Shown one piece after another: positions 51,187 to 60,085 of a stretch of DNA of 64,000 nucleotides; the stretch's first letter is position 1, and each line of letters begins with the position of its first letter. Source of the stretch: Amycolatopsis acidiphila (lineage in GTDB: Bacteria > Actinomycetota > Actinomycetes > Mycobacteriales > Pseudonocardiaceae); assembly GCF_021391495.1 (NCBI RefSeq), contig NZ_CP090063.1:8119623-8183622 (forward strand), read 5' to 3'. The notes beneath the pieces were generated by a model. It was not told the DNA's origin, made no database searches, and saw only the letters and a list, made by a program, of their open reading frames with translations. The translations under genes were made by a program, and so were the position numbers.

Positions 51187-51242
51187 ACGGGGTACCCCCG
51201 CTGCAGCGGGCCGGTCGGGCGCAGGCACAGGAGGGACGATGA
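51183..51242 (+). CDS. 19-codon mini-ORF coupling sigM and anti-sigma gene
   Basis: ATG 51183 overlaps the sigM stop as ATGA, and the mini-ORF's own TGA (51240-51242) overlaps the anti-sigma ATG (51239) as ATGA. A GGGGAGG SD lies 8 nt upstream of the mini-ORF start. The peptide is Gly/Arg/Gln-rich with no likely function of its own. It may act only to couple translation of sigM to its inhibitor. It could also be chance. Confidence 0.35.
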   Translation: MNGVPPLQRAGRAQAQEGR

Positions 51243-51985
51243 CGGACGAAAGTCGGGGGATCGAGGCCGTCGGCCCGCCCTGGTCTGTCGATTTGCTCGC
51301 CGACCTGCACGCGGGCGTGCTGGACGACCACGAGGCGGCGCAGCTGTGGCCGCGGGTCCAGGCCGACCCGGAGGCGCGCGCGATCATCGAAGCCCTCGAG
51401 GCGACCACCACGGACCTGGCGAGCCTGGCCACCGCGCCCGCGCCGCCGATGCCGGCCGAGGTGGCCTCGCGGATCGACGACGCCCTCGCACAGGAAGCCC
51501 GCGGTGCCACCGGGGTCGCGCCGGTGGTGGATCTCGCCGCGGCGCGCCGCAAGCGCAACCAGCGCATCGGCTGGATCAGCGGGGTCGTGGCCGTCGCCGC
51601 GGCCGCGGTGGCGGCGATCGCCATCGTCGTACCGGGCTCGGGCGAAACCACCGGTACGCCCGTCGCCGCACCGCCGCCGAGCGCCCAGCCCGGTGGCTCG
51701 GCGCTGGCCGTGCGCAGCGACCAGCCGCAGGCCGCGGTCGGCCGGCTGAGCACGGGCGTGAAGGACTACGGCCCGCTCGGGAACGCACAGCGTCTGAGCA
51801 GCTGTCTGCAGGAAGCCGGCTTCGCGCCGACGGCCTCGCCGATCGGGGTCCGGCCGGGCACGCTCGACGGGCAGCCCGCCGTGCTGGCACTGCTGACCAC
51901 GGGCAAGCTCGCCGAGTTCCGGCTCGTCGCGCTGTCCCCGGAATGCGGCCTGAAACCCCTGCTCGACCAGGTGGTCGGCCGGTAG
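51239..51985 (+). CDS. rsmA: Membrane anti-sigma factor (RsmA-like, for SigM)
   Basis: This is a 248-residue protein. The N-terminal cytosolic anti-sigma region (PPWSVDLLADLHAGVLDDHE) precedes one membrane helix (WISGVVAVAAAAVAAIAIVV, about residues 112-131). A Pro/Ala linker is followed by an extracytoplasmic domain with two Cys (SSCLQEAGF and SPECGLKP). There is no zinc-binding HxxxCxxC motif. ATG 51239 has an AGGAGGG SD. It matches Rv3912 by position, the SigM anti-sigma factor. Confidence 0.85.
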   Translation: MTDESRGIEAVGPPWSVDLLADLHAGVLDDHEAAQLWPRVQADPEARAIIEALEATTTDLASLATAPAPPMPAEVASRIDDALAQEARGATGVAPVVDLAAARRKRNQRIGWISGVVAVAAAAVAAIAIVVPGSGETTGTPVAAPPPSAQPGGSALAVRSDQPQAAVGRLSTGVKDYGPLGNAQRLSSCLQEAGFAPTASPIGVRPGTLDGQPAVLALLTTGKLAEFRLVALSPECGLKPLLDQVVGR

Positions 51986-52016
51986 TCTTCCGCGTCACGC
52001 GACAGGCGTCACCGCC

Positions 52017-52043
52017 GGGAACACCTGACCCTACGATCGTGTT
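52017..52043 (+). promoter_or_regulatory. Sigma-R/SigH-type promoter of trxB-trxA
   Basis: GGGAAC (52017-52022), then exactly 18 bp, then GTT (52041-52043). This matches the GGAA(T/C)-N18-GTT consensus of the thiol-oxidative-stress sigma factors SigR (Streptomyces) and SigH (mycobacteria), whose known targets include trxBA. It lies 39 bp before the trxB GTG. Confidence 0.8.
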
Positions 52044-52081
52044 GAGCCTGGTACGCAGGTCATGACGAGCGGAGGTCACGG

Positions 52082-53077
52082 GTGGCAGCGGAAAACGTTC
52101 GGAACCTGATCATCGTGGGATCCGGACCGGCTGGGTACACGGCGGCGATCTACGCCGCGCGCGCCCAGCTCGAGCCTCTGGTGTTCGAAGGATCCCAGTT
52201 CGGTGGCGCGCTGATGACCACGACCGAGGTGGAGAACTACCCCGGCTTCAAGGACGGCATCCAGGGTCCCGACCTCATGGACGAGATGCGCAAGCAGGCG
52301 GAGCGCTTCGGCGCGGAGCTGCGTGCGGAGGACGTCGAAGAGGTGGAGCTGACCGGCGACGTCAAGTACGTCACCGCGAATGGCGTCCGCTATGCGGCCA
52401 AGGCCGTGGTCCTCGCGATGGGCGCCGCAGCGCGGTACCTCAACGTGCCCGGCGAGCAGGAGCTGCTCGGCCGCGGCGTGTCGGCCTGTGCGACCTGTGA
52501 CGGCTTCTTCTTCCGCGACCAGGACATCGCCGTCATCGGCGGTGGCGACTCGGCCATGGAGGAGGCGACCTTCCTGACCAAGTTCGCCCGCTCGGTGACG
52601 ATCATCCACCGCCGTGAGGAGTTCCGGGCCTCGAAGATCATGCTGGAGCGTGCCCGCGCGAACGACAAGATCCGCTGGGCGCTGAACAAGCAGGTCGTCG
52701 AGGTGCAGGGCGAGGGCAAGGTGCAGGGCGTCAAGCTGCGTGACACCGTCACCGGCGAGGAGTCGGTCCTGGACGTCACCGGGTTCTTCGTCGCCATCGG
52801 CCACGACCCGCGCAGCGCGCTGGTCCGCGGCCAGGTGGATCTCGACGACGACGGCTACGTGCTGACGAAGGGCCGCACGTCGTACACGAACCTCGACGGG
52901 GTGTTCGCGTCCGGTGACCTGGTCGACCGCACCTACCGCCAGGCGATCACCGCCGCCGGCTCTGGCTGCAGCGCGGCCATCGACGCCGAGCGCTGGCTCG
53001 CCGAGCACGCCGGTGCCGAGCAGGCCGAAGCCGCGCCCGAACTGGTCGGCGGCGGCTACGGCCCCGGAATCAACTGA
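52082..53077 (+). CDS. trxB: Thioredoxin reductase
   Basis: This is a 331-residue low-molecular-weight flavoprotein reductase. FAD motif: [20 protein letters not shown] near residue 10. Redox-active pair C136-A-T-C139 (ACATCDG). NADPH motif: [23 protein letters not shown] end motif: [20 protein letters not shown]. It reduces the thioredoxin encoded 37 bp downstream. Transcription is probably from the sigma-R-type promoter upstream. Confidence 0.97.
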   Translation: MAAENVRNLIIVGSGPAGYTAAIYAARAQLEPLVFEGSQFGGALMTTTEVENYPGFKDGIQGPDLMDEMRKQAERFGAELRAEDVEEVELTGDVKYVTANGVRYAAKAVVLAMGAAARYLNVPGEQELLGRGVSACATCDGFFFRDQDIAVIGGGDSAMEEATFLTKFARSVTIIHRREEFRASKIMLERARANDKIRWALNKQVVEVQGEGKVQGVKLRDTVTGEESVLDVTGFFVAIGHDPRSALVRGQVDLDDDGYVLTKGRTSYTNLDGVFASGDLVDRTYRQAITAAGSGCSAAIDAERWLAEHAGAEQAEAAPELVGGGYGPGIN

Positions 53078-53114
53078 CCACCAGACCTCACATCCCACAG
53101 GTAAGGAGAAACCG

Positions 53115-53441
53115 ATGTCCGACACGGTGAAGGTGACCGACAACTCGTTCGCTGACGACGTGCTGACCAGCGAGACCCCGGTCCTGGTCGACTTCTGGGC
53201 GACCTGGTGCGGGCCGTGCAAGATGGTCGCGCCGGTGCTCGAGGAGATCGCCAGCGAGCACAAGGACAAGATCAAGATCGCCAAGCTGGACATCGACGAG
53301 AACCCGGGCACGGCGCGTGACTACCAGGTCATGTCCATCCCGACGCTCATCCTGTTCCAGGGTGGCAAGCCGGTGAAGCAGATCGTCGGGGCGAAGCCGA
53401 AGGCCGCGCTGCTCTCGGACCTTTCCGACGTTCTCGCCTGA
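53115..53441 (+). CDS. trxA: Thioredoxin
   Basis: This is a 108-residue thioredoxin with active site W31-C-G-P-C35 and cis-Pro loop SIPTLILFQGG. ATG 53115 has an AAGGAGA SD. It forms a redox operon with trxB; orthologue of mycobacterial trxC by position. A strong terminator follows. Confidence 0.97.
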   Translation: MSDTVKVTDNSFADDVLTSETPVLVDFWATWCGPCKMVAPVLEEIASEHKDKIKIAKLDIDENPGTARDYQVMSIPTLILFQGGKPVKQIVGAKPKAALLSDLSDVLA

Positions 53442-53454
53442 GCAAGGCAACCTG

Positions 53455-53494
53455 AACCCGGGGGCCTGCGTCTTCCCAGGACGGCCCCCGGGTT
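53455..53494 (+). terminator. Terminator after trxA
   Basis: AACCCGGGGGCC (53455-53466) pairs perfectly with GGCCCCCGGGTT (53483-53494) around a 16-nt loop and is followed by TCTT. It closes the trxB-trxA operon. Confidence 0.88.
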
Positions 53495-53649
53495 TCTTGC
53501 TGCCTTCTACACGGGCGGGTGACGCACCGACCGGCCCTGCGTGGTCACAGAGAGTCCACAAGGCAGAATAGGGGTCCGGGCCAGCTGCCCGGGACTGTTT
53601 GCGCCGCACCGGATTTTCTCGCCGGTGCCCAAGGAAGAGCGAGGAGTGC

Positions 53650-54795
53650 ATGCGGGTACTCCGCCGCGGTGACGCCGGTGAGGACGTCGCTGAGATCCGT
53701 TCGATGCTGGTGTCACTGGGCCTGCTCAGGACTGCCGGCGAGGCCGACGGTCAGGCGCTCTTCGACCAGGAGGTCGAGCGGGCCGTCCGCGGCTTCCAGC
53801 AGCGTCGTGGGCTGATCACCGACGGGATCGTCGGGCCGGCCACCTACCAGGTGCTGCGGGGCGCGACGTTCCATCTGGGCAGCCGCCCGCTCGCGTATCT
53901 GATCTCCGCGCCCGTGCACGGTGACGACGTGTTCGCCCTGCAGGACCGGCTCACCGAACTGGGGTACGACGCCGGCCGCCCGGACGGGTTGTTCGGTGGG
54001 CATACGGAGAAGGCGCTGCGGAACTTCCAGCGTGACTACGGCCTGACCGTCGACGGCATCTGCGGCACGGCGACAGTGCGCGCGCTGCGCCAGCTGTCCC
54101 CGCGGGCCCGTGGCGGCAGGCCGGTGTTCCTGCGTGAGCAGGAGCAGGTGCGGCAGGCGGGGCCGCGGCTGCGCGGCAAGCGCATCGTGATCGACCCCGG
54201 CCACGGCGGCCAGGACACCGGGATCGAGGTCCAGAACGTCCGCGAGGCGGCGCTGGCCTGGGACCTGGCGCGCCGGCTCGAGGGTCGGATGAAGGCCACC
54301 GGGATGGAGGCGCTCATCTCGCGGGGTCCGGACAACGGCCCGACCGAGGCCGAGCGAGCTGCGTTCGCCAACGAGGCCGGGGCGGACCTGTTCCTGTCGC
54401 TGCACTGCGATGCGAACCGGTCGCCGCACGCCCAGGGGGTCGCGACCTTCCACTTCGGCAACGGCTACGGGACGACCTCCACGGTCGGGGAGCTGCTCGC
54501 GGGGTTCATCCAGCGCGAGCTCGCGGCGCGAACGGGCCTGCTGGACTGCCGGACGCACGCGAAGACATGGGAGATCCTGCGCTTGACCCGCTGCCCGGCG
54601 GTGCGCATCGAGATCGGCTACCTGACCAACCCGAACGACCGCGCCCGGATGTCGGACCCGGCGTTCCGCGACGTGGTCGCCGAGGGCATCCTCGTCGCCG
54701 TCAAGCGCCTGTACCTGCTGGGCGAGGGTGACCAGCCCACGGGCACCTTCACCTTCGCCGACGTGCTGGCCCACGAGCTCGCGAAGGCCGAGTAG
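53650..54795 (+). CDS. cwlM: CwlM-type N-acetylmuramoyl-L-alanine amidase family protein
   Basis: This is a 381-residue protein without a signal peptide, as in M. tuberculosis CwlM (Rv3915). Two peptidoglycan-binding domains come first (residues 1-160; GDAGEDVAEIRSMLVSLGLL and DDVFALQDRLTELGYDAGRP). The Amidase_3 domain carries IVIDPGHGGQDTG, SLHCDAN and RIEIGYLTNP. ATG 53650 follows GAGGAG. In mycobacteria CwlM is cytoplasmic, phosphorylated by PknB, and activates MurA; that role is likely here. Confidence 0.92.
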   Translation: MRVLRRGDAGEDVAEIRSMLVSLGLLRTAGEADGQALFDQEVERAVRGFQQRRGLITDGIVGPATYQVLRGATFHLGSRPLAYLISAPVHGDDVFALQDRLTELGYDAGRPDGLFGGHTEKALRNFQRDYGLTVDGICGTATVRALRQLSPRARGGRPVFLREQEQVRQAGPRLRGKRIVIDPGHGGQDTGIEVQNVREAALAWDLARRLEGRMKATGMEALISRGPDNGPTEAERAAFANEAGADLFLSLHCDANRSPHAQGVATFHFGNGYGTTSTVGELLAGFIQRELAARTGLLDCRTHAKTWEILRLTRCPAVRIEIGYLTNPNDRARMSDPAFRDVVAEGILVAVKRLYLLGEGDQPTGTFTFADVLAHELAKAE

Positions 54796-54827
54796 CAGAA
54801 CACCCAAACGGCGCAACAACACACAGC

Positions 54828-54868
54828 TGTGGACAAGTCGACATACCTGTCCACAGATCTGTGGACAA
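54828..54868. other. 20-bp palindrome with three DnaA-box matches
   Basis: TGTCCACAGA/TCTGTGGACA (54848-54867) is a perfect 20-bp palindrome. It contains CTGTCCACA (54847-54855) and, reversed, TTGTCCACA (54860-54868). A further reversed perfect box is at 54828-54836. It sits between the convergent cwlM and GNAT genes, so it may be a terminator, a DnaA site, or both. Confidence 0.5.
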
Positions 54869-55516
54869 CTACACGCGAACGGGGCTCGGTTCCGCCGTCT
54901 GGATGGTGACCTGGCCGAGCAGGCGCTCCAGCGCGGCTTCGACGTCTTCCTTCCAGGAGATCGCCGAGCGCAGCTCCAGGCGCAGCCGCGGCCATTTCGG
55001 GTGCGGGCGCACGGTCTTGAACCCGACCGCGCTGAGGAAGTCCGCCGGCACGACGCACGTGTGGCCCATCGCGTCGTTCCCGGGCTCGTCCGGGTTCGAG
55101 TCGCCGAAGGCCTCGATCGCGCGCACGCCGCGCCGCGTGAGGTCCTTCGCCACCGCCTGGACCAGCGTCCGGCCCAGGCCGCCGCCGCGGAACTCCGGCA
55201 GCACGTGGAAACCGGTCAGCAGCACGGCGTCCGCGCTCGGCGGTGACGTCGGGAAGGCGTTGGCCCGCGGGACGGCGTTCGGCGGGGCATACAGCACGAA
55301 ACCGACCGGCAGGTTGTCGCTGTAGATGAGCCGGCCGCAGGAACCCCATTCCAGCAGCACGCTGGACACCCAGGCTTCCTTCTCCACCTCGGTCGAGCCG
55401 AACTCCTCGGCCTGGGCCCGCAGGTGCGGCGCCAGCTCCCAGTACACGCACCGGCGACAGTGCTTCGGCAGCTGCTCCAGGTTGTCCAGCGTGACGCCCA
55501 CGACGCGACGCGACAC
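54869..55516 (-). CDS. GNAT family acetyltransferase (Rv3916c-like)
   Basis: This is a 215-residue protein; GTG 55516 has GGGAGG upstream and begins SRRVVGVTLDNLEQLPKHCR with a paired Cys (CRRC). The acetyl-CoA site is VLPEFRGGGLGRTLVQAVAK (about residues 108-127). A Cys-lined N-terminal region and the tail EAALERLLGQ complete it. The family lies beside parB in mycobacteria. The substrate is unknown. Confidence 0.85.
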   Translation of the reverse strand: MSRRVVGVTLDNLEQLPKHCRRCVYWELAPHLRAQAEEFGSTEVEKEAWVSSVLLEWGSCGRLIYSDNLPVGFVLYAPPNAVPRANAFPTSPPSADAVLLTGFHVLPEFRGGGLGRTLVQAVAKDLTRRGVRAIEAFGDSNPDEPGNDAMGHTCVVPADFLSAVGFKTVRPHPKWPRLRLELRSAISWKEDVEAALERLLGQVTIQTAEPSPVRV

Positions 55517-55688
55517 CCGACCTCCCAGATTGCGTTCGTGACCGGCCAACGGGCGCAACAGATCGCTACGGCGTTTTCGACCGCCTTTGAGGATAGGCGC
55601 ATGTGACGCACGCCGAAAGGCAGCGAAGGTCACAAGGACGAGTGGTTACACTCGACTGACTGACCGCCGACATGCTTGCGAAGTGCTG

Positions 55689-57002
55689 ATGACTGCCTCG
55701 ATGCCCGACAGAACCGGACGCCACAACCTCGACCCGCACCTCGACCGGTACGCAGCACGCACCGCCGGGATGACGGCATCGGAGATCCGGGCGCTGTTCG
55801 CGGTGGCGAGCAGGCCCGAGGTGGTCTCGCTGGCCGGGGGCATGCCGAACCTCGCCGCGCTGCCGCTGGACAGCCTCTCCACCCAGATCGGTGAGCTGAT
55901 CGCCGAAGACGGGCTCGTAGCGCTCCAGTACGGCTCCGCGCAGGGCATCCCGGCCCTCCGGGAGCAGATCTGCGAGATCATGGCACTGGAGGGCATCTCA
56001 GCCCACCCTGACGACGTCGTGGTGACCGTCGGCTCCCAGATGGGCCTCGACATGGTCACCCGCCTCTTCTGCGATCCCGGCGACATCGTGCTCGCCGAGG
56101 GCCCGTCGTACGTCGGCGCGCTCGGGTCGTTCGCGGCCTATCAGGCGCAGGTCGTACACGTCGCGATGGACGACGACGGGCTGGTGCCCGAGGCGCTGCG
56201 CGAGGCACTGGCCCAGGCGGGGAGGGCCGGCAAACGGGTCAAGTTCCTCTACACGATCCCGAACTTCCACAACCCCGCCGGCGTTACGCTGGCGGTCGAG
56301 CGGCGCGCCGAGATCCTCGAGATCTGCCGGACGCATGGCGTGCTCGTGATCGAGGACAACCCGTACGGCCTGCTCGGCTTCGACGGGCAGACCTACCCGT
56401 CGCTGCGTTCGCTCGACCCGGACAACGTGGTGTACCTCGGCTCGTTCTCGAAGACGTTCGCCTCCGGGCTGCGGGTCGGCTGGGTGCTGGCGCCACACGC
56501 GGTGCGCGAGAAGCTGGTGCTGGCCGCCGAGTCGGCGACGCTGTGCCCGCCGACGCTCAACCAGATGATCGTGTCGCGGTACCTCGGCACGCACGACTGG
56601 AAGGGCCAGATCAAGACCTTCCGCGAGAACTACCGTGAGCGCCGGGACGCGATCCTCGGCGCGCTCGAGCAGCACATGCCTGCCGGGTGCACCTGGACCA
56701 CCCCGGACGGCGGGTTCTACGTCTGGGTGACCGTGCCCGAGGGCGTCGACACCAAGGCGATGCTGCCGCGTGCGGTCACCGCCCGGGTGGCCTACGCGTC
56801 GGGCACCGGTTTCTACGCCGACGGGTTCGGCAGCAGGCAGATGCGGTTGTCCTACTGCTACCCGACCCCGGAGCGGATCCGCGAGGGCGTGCGCAGACTC
56901 GCCGGGGTGCTCGAGTCCGAAATGGACCTGGTCCGCACGTTCGGTAACGTCAGCATGCGGCCGATCTCCGGGCCGGAGAACCCCTCCCCGGACACGGCCT
57001 GA
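55689..57002 (+). CDS. PLP-dependent aminotransferase (class I/II)
   Basis: This is a 437-residue fold-type I enzyme. The N-terminal motif is EVVSLAGGMPNLAALP, then ALQYGSAQGIPALREQ, the Asn/Asp-Tyr region IPNFHNPAGVT and VIEDNPYGLLGFDG, and the Schiff-base Lys in LGSFSKTFASGLRVGWVLAP. It resembles the MocR-partner/2-aminoadipate (LysN-like) group. The start is ATG 55689, with ATG 55701 as alternative. It lies 34 bp before the ligase gene, so they are probably one operon. The reaction is unknown. Confidence 0.88.
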   Translation: MTASMPDRTGRHNLDPHLDRYAARTAGMTASEIRALFAVASRPEVVSLAGGMPNLAALPLDSLSTQIGELIAEDGLVALQYGSAQGIPALREQICEIMALEGISAHPDDVVVTVGSQMGLDMVTRLFCDPGDIVLAEGPSYVGALGSFAAYQAQVVHVAMDDDGLVPEALREALAQAGRAGKRVKFLYTIPNFHNPAGVTLAVERRAEILEICRTHGVLVIEDNPYGLLGFDGQTYPSLRSLDPDNVVYLGSFSKTFASGLRVGWVLAPHAVREKLVLAAESATLCPPTLNQMIVSRYLGTHDWKGQIKTFRENYRERRDAILGALEQHMPAGCTWTTPDGGFYVWVTVPEGVDTKAMLPRAVTARVAYASGTGFYADGFGSRQMRLSYCYPTPERIREGVRRLAGVLESEMDLVRTFGNVSMRPISGPENPSPDTA

Positions 57003-57036
57003 TCTGCTGTCCACAATAGACATTCAGGAGTACGGC

Positions 57037-57987
57037 GTGGTTGCACCCACCGTCGCGGTTCTCGCGGGCGGCCTTTCGCACGAGCGGGACGTCTCCCTGC
57101 GTTCCGGCAGGCGGTTGTCCGCCGCGTTGCGCACGCAGGGGCTGACGGTCGAGGAATGGGACACGGACGCGGGGCTGCTGAACCGGCTGCGCACCGACCG
57201 TCCCGACGCGGCGGTGATCGCGCTGCACGGCGGCCAGGGCGAGAACGGCTCGGTCCAGACCATCCTCGAGATGCTGAAGGTGCCCTACGTCGGCACCAGC
57301 TCGCAGGGGTGCCGACGTGCCTGGGACAAGCCGACCGCCAAGGCGTTGATCGCCGAGGCGGGCTTCTCCACGCCGGGCTGGGTGGTGCTGCCCAACAGCA
57401 CCTTCCGGGAGCTCGGCGCACAGGACGTGCTGGACGCCATCGTCGAGCACCTCGGCCTGCCGCTGATCCTCAAGCCGGACCAGGGCGGCTCGGCGCTCGG
57501 CACGCAGGTCGTCCGGGACGCGGCGGAGCTGCCGGCCGCGATGGTCGGTTGCTTCGCCTACGGCGACACCGTGCTCGCGGAGCGGCTCATCGACGGCACG
57601 GAGATCGCGATCGGCGTCGTCGAGCGCGACGGTGGCCCGCAGGCGTTGCCGGCAGTCGAGATCGTGCCCGAGAGCGGGGTCTACAACTACACCTCTCGCT
57701 ACACCGCGGGCCTGACGGACTTCTTCTCGCCCGCCCGGCTCTCGGACGACGTGGCCAAGGCGGTCGGCGAGCTCGCGGTCGCCGCGCACCGGTTGCTCGG
57801 GATGCGTGACATCTCGCGGACCGACGCGATCATCGCGCCCGACGGCACGGTGCAGTTCCTCGAAGTGAACTCGTCGCCGGGGCTGACCGAGACCTCGACG
57901 GTGCCGATGGCGATGGAGTCCGCGGGAACCAGCCTCGGCGAGGTCTTCGCCGACCTCATCGGCCGCGCGATCGAACGCACCGCCTGA
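57037..57987 (+). CDS. D-alanine-D-alanine ligase family ATP-grasp protein
   Basis: This is a 316-residue ATP-grasp ligase. GTG 57037 has CAGGAG 6 nt upstream. Motifs: VAVLAGGLSHERDVSLRSGR, VIALHGGQGENGSVQTILEM, LILKPDQGGSALGTQVV, the loop YNYTSRYTAG and metal site QFLEVNSSPGLTET. It differs somewhat from the usual Ddl (EVN-S-SPG instead of EVN-T-xPG), so it could use another acceptor. A housekeeping ddl is probably elsewhere, next to gpsA or murF. Followed by a strong terminator. Confidence 0.85.
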   Translation: MVAPTVAVLAGGLSHERDVSLRSGRRLSAALRTQGLTVEEWDTDAGLLNRLRTDRPDAAVIALHGGQGENGSVQTILEMLKVPYVGTSSQGCRRAWDKPTAKALIAEAGFSTPGWVVLPNSTFRELGAQDVLDAIVEHLGLPLILKPDQGGSALGTQVVRDAAELPAAMVGCFAYGDTVLAERLIDGTEIAIGVVERDGGPQALPAVEIVPESGVYNYTSRYTAGLTDFFSPARLSDDVAKAVGELAVAAHRLLGMRDISRTDAIIAPDGTVQFLEVNSSPGLTETSTVPMAMESAGTSLGEVFADLIGRAIERTA

Positions 57988-57996
57988 CCAGAACTC

Positions 57997-58076
57997 GAAG
58001 GCCCCTTCGCAGCAACCCCCGGAACAAGTCCGGTGTTGCAACCACCCTGGAACTCGGGGCGTGCGAAAGGGCCTTC
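57997..58076. terminator. Long bidirectional hairpin between ligase and parB
   Basis: GAAGGCCCCTTCGCA (57997-58011) pairs with TGCGAAAGGGCCTTC (58062-58076) with one mismatch. The enclosed 50 nt has inner complements GCAAC/GTTGC and CCGGA/TCCGG. It separates the convergent ligase and parB genes. Confidence 0.75.
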
Positions 58077-58109
58077 AGTTATTCATCACCGTGACGAAAT
58101 AACCCGGTG

Positions 58110-59111
58110 TCATTCCTCATCGGAATCGAGTGCCCGATTTGTCGTATTCGGCGCCATGAGGGCCACGATCCGCTCCAGGTCGTCGACCGAACCGAACTCG
58201 ACGACGATCCGGCCCTTCCGGCGGCCGAGGTCGACCTTCACGCGAGTGTCGAAGGTGTCGGAGAGGCGCGTGGCCAGATCCTGGAGACCGGGCGCCTGCA
58301 TCGCCTTGCGCGGTTGTGCCTTCGGCTTGGCGGGCGCCTCGCTCTTCTTGAGCGTCACCGCCTCCTCGGTCGCCCGCACCGACAGCCCCTCGGCGACGAT
58401 GCGGGTCGCCAGCTCCTCCTGCGCCTCGGGCTCTTCGAGCGACAGCAGCGCGCGGGCGTGCCCGGCCGAGAGCACCCCGGCGGCGACCCTGCGCTGGACG
58501 GGGAGGGGGAGCTTCAGCAACCGGATCGTGTTGGTGATGACCGGGCGGCTGCGGCCGATCCGGCCGGCCAGCTCCTCGTGCGTCACCTCGAACTCGTCGA
58601 GCAGCTGCTGGTACGCGGCGGCCTCTTCGAGCGGGTTCAGCTGGACGCGGTGGATGTTCTCCAGCAGTGCGTCGCGCAGCATCGCCTCGTCGGCGGTCTG
58701 CCGGACGATGGCGGGGATCTTCTCCAGCTCCGCCTGCTGCGACGCGCGAAGGCGCCGCTCGCCCATGACGAGCTCGTATTCTTCGCCGGGCAGCTCGCGG
58801 ACCACGATCGGCTGCATGAGCCCGAACTCGCGGATCGAGTGCTCCAGCTCCGAGAGCGCCTCCTGGTCGAAGACCTGACGCGGCTGCTTCGGGTTGGGCT
58901 TGATGGCGCTGATCGGGACCTCGCGGTAGACCGCGCCCGATACCTCGCCACTGGGCACCGTCACCGAGCCGTTCGTGGCGAACTGGTCCTTGTCACCATT
59001 GCGCGAGGACGCCTCGAGCCCGACCTCCGCCGCCGGCTGCTCGCCGGCAGCCGGTCCGGTGGGGATCAGCGCCGCGAGGCCGCGGCCGAGTCCTCCTCTG
59101 CGCTCCGTCAT
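58110..59111 (-). CDS. parB: Chromosome partitioning protein ParB
   Basis: This is a 333-residue ParB/Spo0J-type CTPase that loads at parS. It starts [18 protein letters not shown]. The N-domain has [26 protein letters not shown] and the CTP-binding motif [20 protein letters not shown]. The central HTH has [20 protein letters not shown]. The C-terminal dimerisation domain includes [20 protein letters not shown]. Coupled to parA by a 4-bp ATGA overlap. Three parS sites lie within 2 kb. Confidence 0.97.
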   Translation of the reverse strand: MTERRGGLGRGLAALIPTGPAAGEQPAAEVGLEASSRNGDKDQFATNGSVTVPSGEVSGAVYREVPISAIKPNPKQPRQVFDQEALSELEHSIREFGLMQPIVVRELPGEEYELVMGERRLRASQQAELEKIPAIVRQTADEAMLRDALLENIHRVQLNPLEEAAAYQQLLDEFEVTHEELAGRIGRSRPVITNTIRLLKLPLPVQRRVAAGVLSAGHARALLSLEEPEAQEELATRIVAEGLSVRATEEAVTLKKSEAPAKPKAQPRKAMQAPGLQDLATRLSDTFDTRVKVDLGRRKGRIVVEFGSVDDLERIVALMAPNTTNRALDSDEE

Positions 59112-60010
59112 AGGGTTCCACTCCTCGATCCGTTGGTGCTTCCGCGTTCGGCGATCTCCTTCGCGGCGTCCACGTAGCTCATCGCGCCGCGCGAGCCCGG
59201 GTCGTACGCCAGCACGGTCTGGCCGTAGCTGGGCGCCTCCGAGACCTTCACGTTGCGCGGGATGACGGTCTTGAGCACGACGTCGCCGAAGTGCCCGCGC
59301 ACCTCCGCGGTCACCTGGTCGGCGAGCTTGGTGCGGCCGTCGTACATGGTCAGCAGGATGGTGGACACCGCGAGCGTGGGGTTGAGGTGCTTCTGCACGA
59401 GGTCGATGTTGCTCAGCAGTTGCCCCAGCCCCTCCAGCGCGTAGTACTCGCACTGGATCGGGATGAGCACCTCGCGCGCCGCCACCATCGCGTTGACCGT
59501 GAGCAGGCCGAGCGACGGCGGGCAGTCGATGAAGACGTAGTCGACGCCGACCTCGTCGATCGCCTCGGAGGAAAGCGCCTCCTTGAGACGGGACTCGCGG
59601 TTCTCCATCTCGACGAGTTCGATCTCGGCGCCGGCGAGGTCGATCGTGGCGGGCACGCAGAGCAGGTTCGGCGACTGCTCGCTGACGGCAGTGGCGTCCG
59701 CGAGGGACACCTCGCCGAGGAGCACCTCGTAGACGGACGGCGTGCCGGAGCGGTGTTCCACGTTGAGCGCCGTGCTGGCGTTGCCCTGCGGGTCGAGGTC
59801 GATCACGAGCGTCTTGAGCCCGTGCACCGCGAGGGCGGCGGCGAGGTTGACCGCACTGGTGGTCTTGCCGACCCCGCCCTTCTGGTTGGCGACCGTCAGC
59901 ACGCGCCGGTGGTCGGGACGGGGAAGCATGTTGGGTTCGGGATGCAGAACGCGCGCCGCGCGCTCGGCTTCTTCGGCGATCGGGGTCCAGTCTGCTGAAG
60001 GCGGGGTCAC
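59108..60010 (-). CDS. parA: Chromosome partitioning ATPase ParA
   Basis: This is a deviant Walker A ATPase: [20 protein letters not shown]. It also has [11 protein letters not shown] and [18 protein letters not shown], and the C-terminal [18 protein letters not shown] 60010 is chosen because an AGAGAGG SD lies about 10 nt upstream, giving 300 residues. GTG 60022 and 60058 are alternative starts. It moves origin regions with ParB. A parS-like site lies just upstream of the gene. Confidence 0.95.
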   Translation of the reverse strand: MTPPSADWTPIAEEAERAARVLHPEPNMLPRPDHRRVLTVANQKGGVGKTTSAVNLAAALAVHGLKTLVIDLDPQGNASTALNVEHRSGTPSVYEVLLGEVSLADATAVSEQSPNLLCVPATIDLAGAEIELVEMENRESRLKEALSSEAIDEVGVDYVFIDCPPSLGLLTVNAMVAAREVLIPIQCEYYALEGLGQLLSNIDLVQKHLNPTLAVSTILLTMYDGRTKLADQVTAEVRGHFGDVVLKTVIPRNVKVSEAPSYGQTVLAYDPGSRGAMSYVDAAKEIAERGSTNGSRSGTL

Positions 60011-60059
60011 CGGCCGAGCCACCTCTCTGGTATCGACACTCCACCGCGCACACCGCACG

Positions 60060-60073
60060 GTTTCACGTGGAAC
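60060..60073. promoter_or_regulatory. parS-like site 1
   Basis: GTTTCACGTGGAAC differs from the consensus core GTTTCACGTGAAAC at one position. It lies between parA and rsmG. Confidence 0.75.
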
Positions 60074-60085
60074 ATGGCCATCTTT

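Noticed and set aside
57007..57015. DnaA-box-like CTGTCCACA before the ligase gene
   Set aside because: Single near-match without partners or phasing; not enough to call a site.
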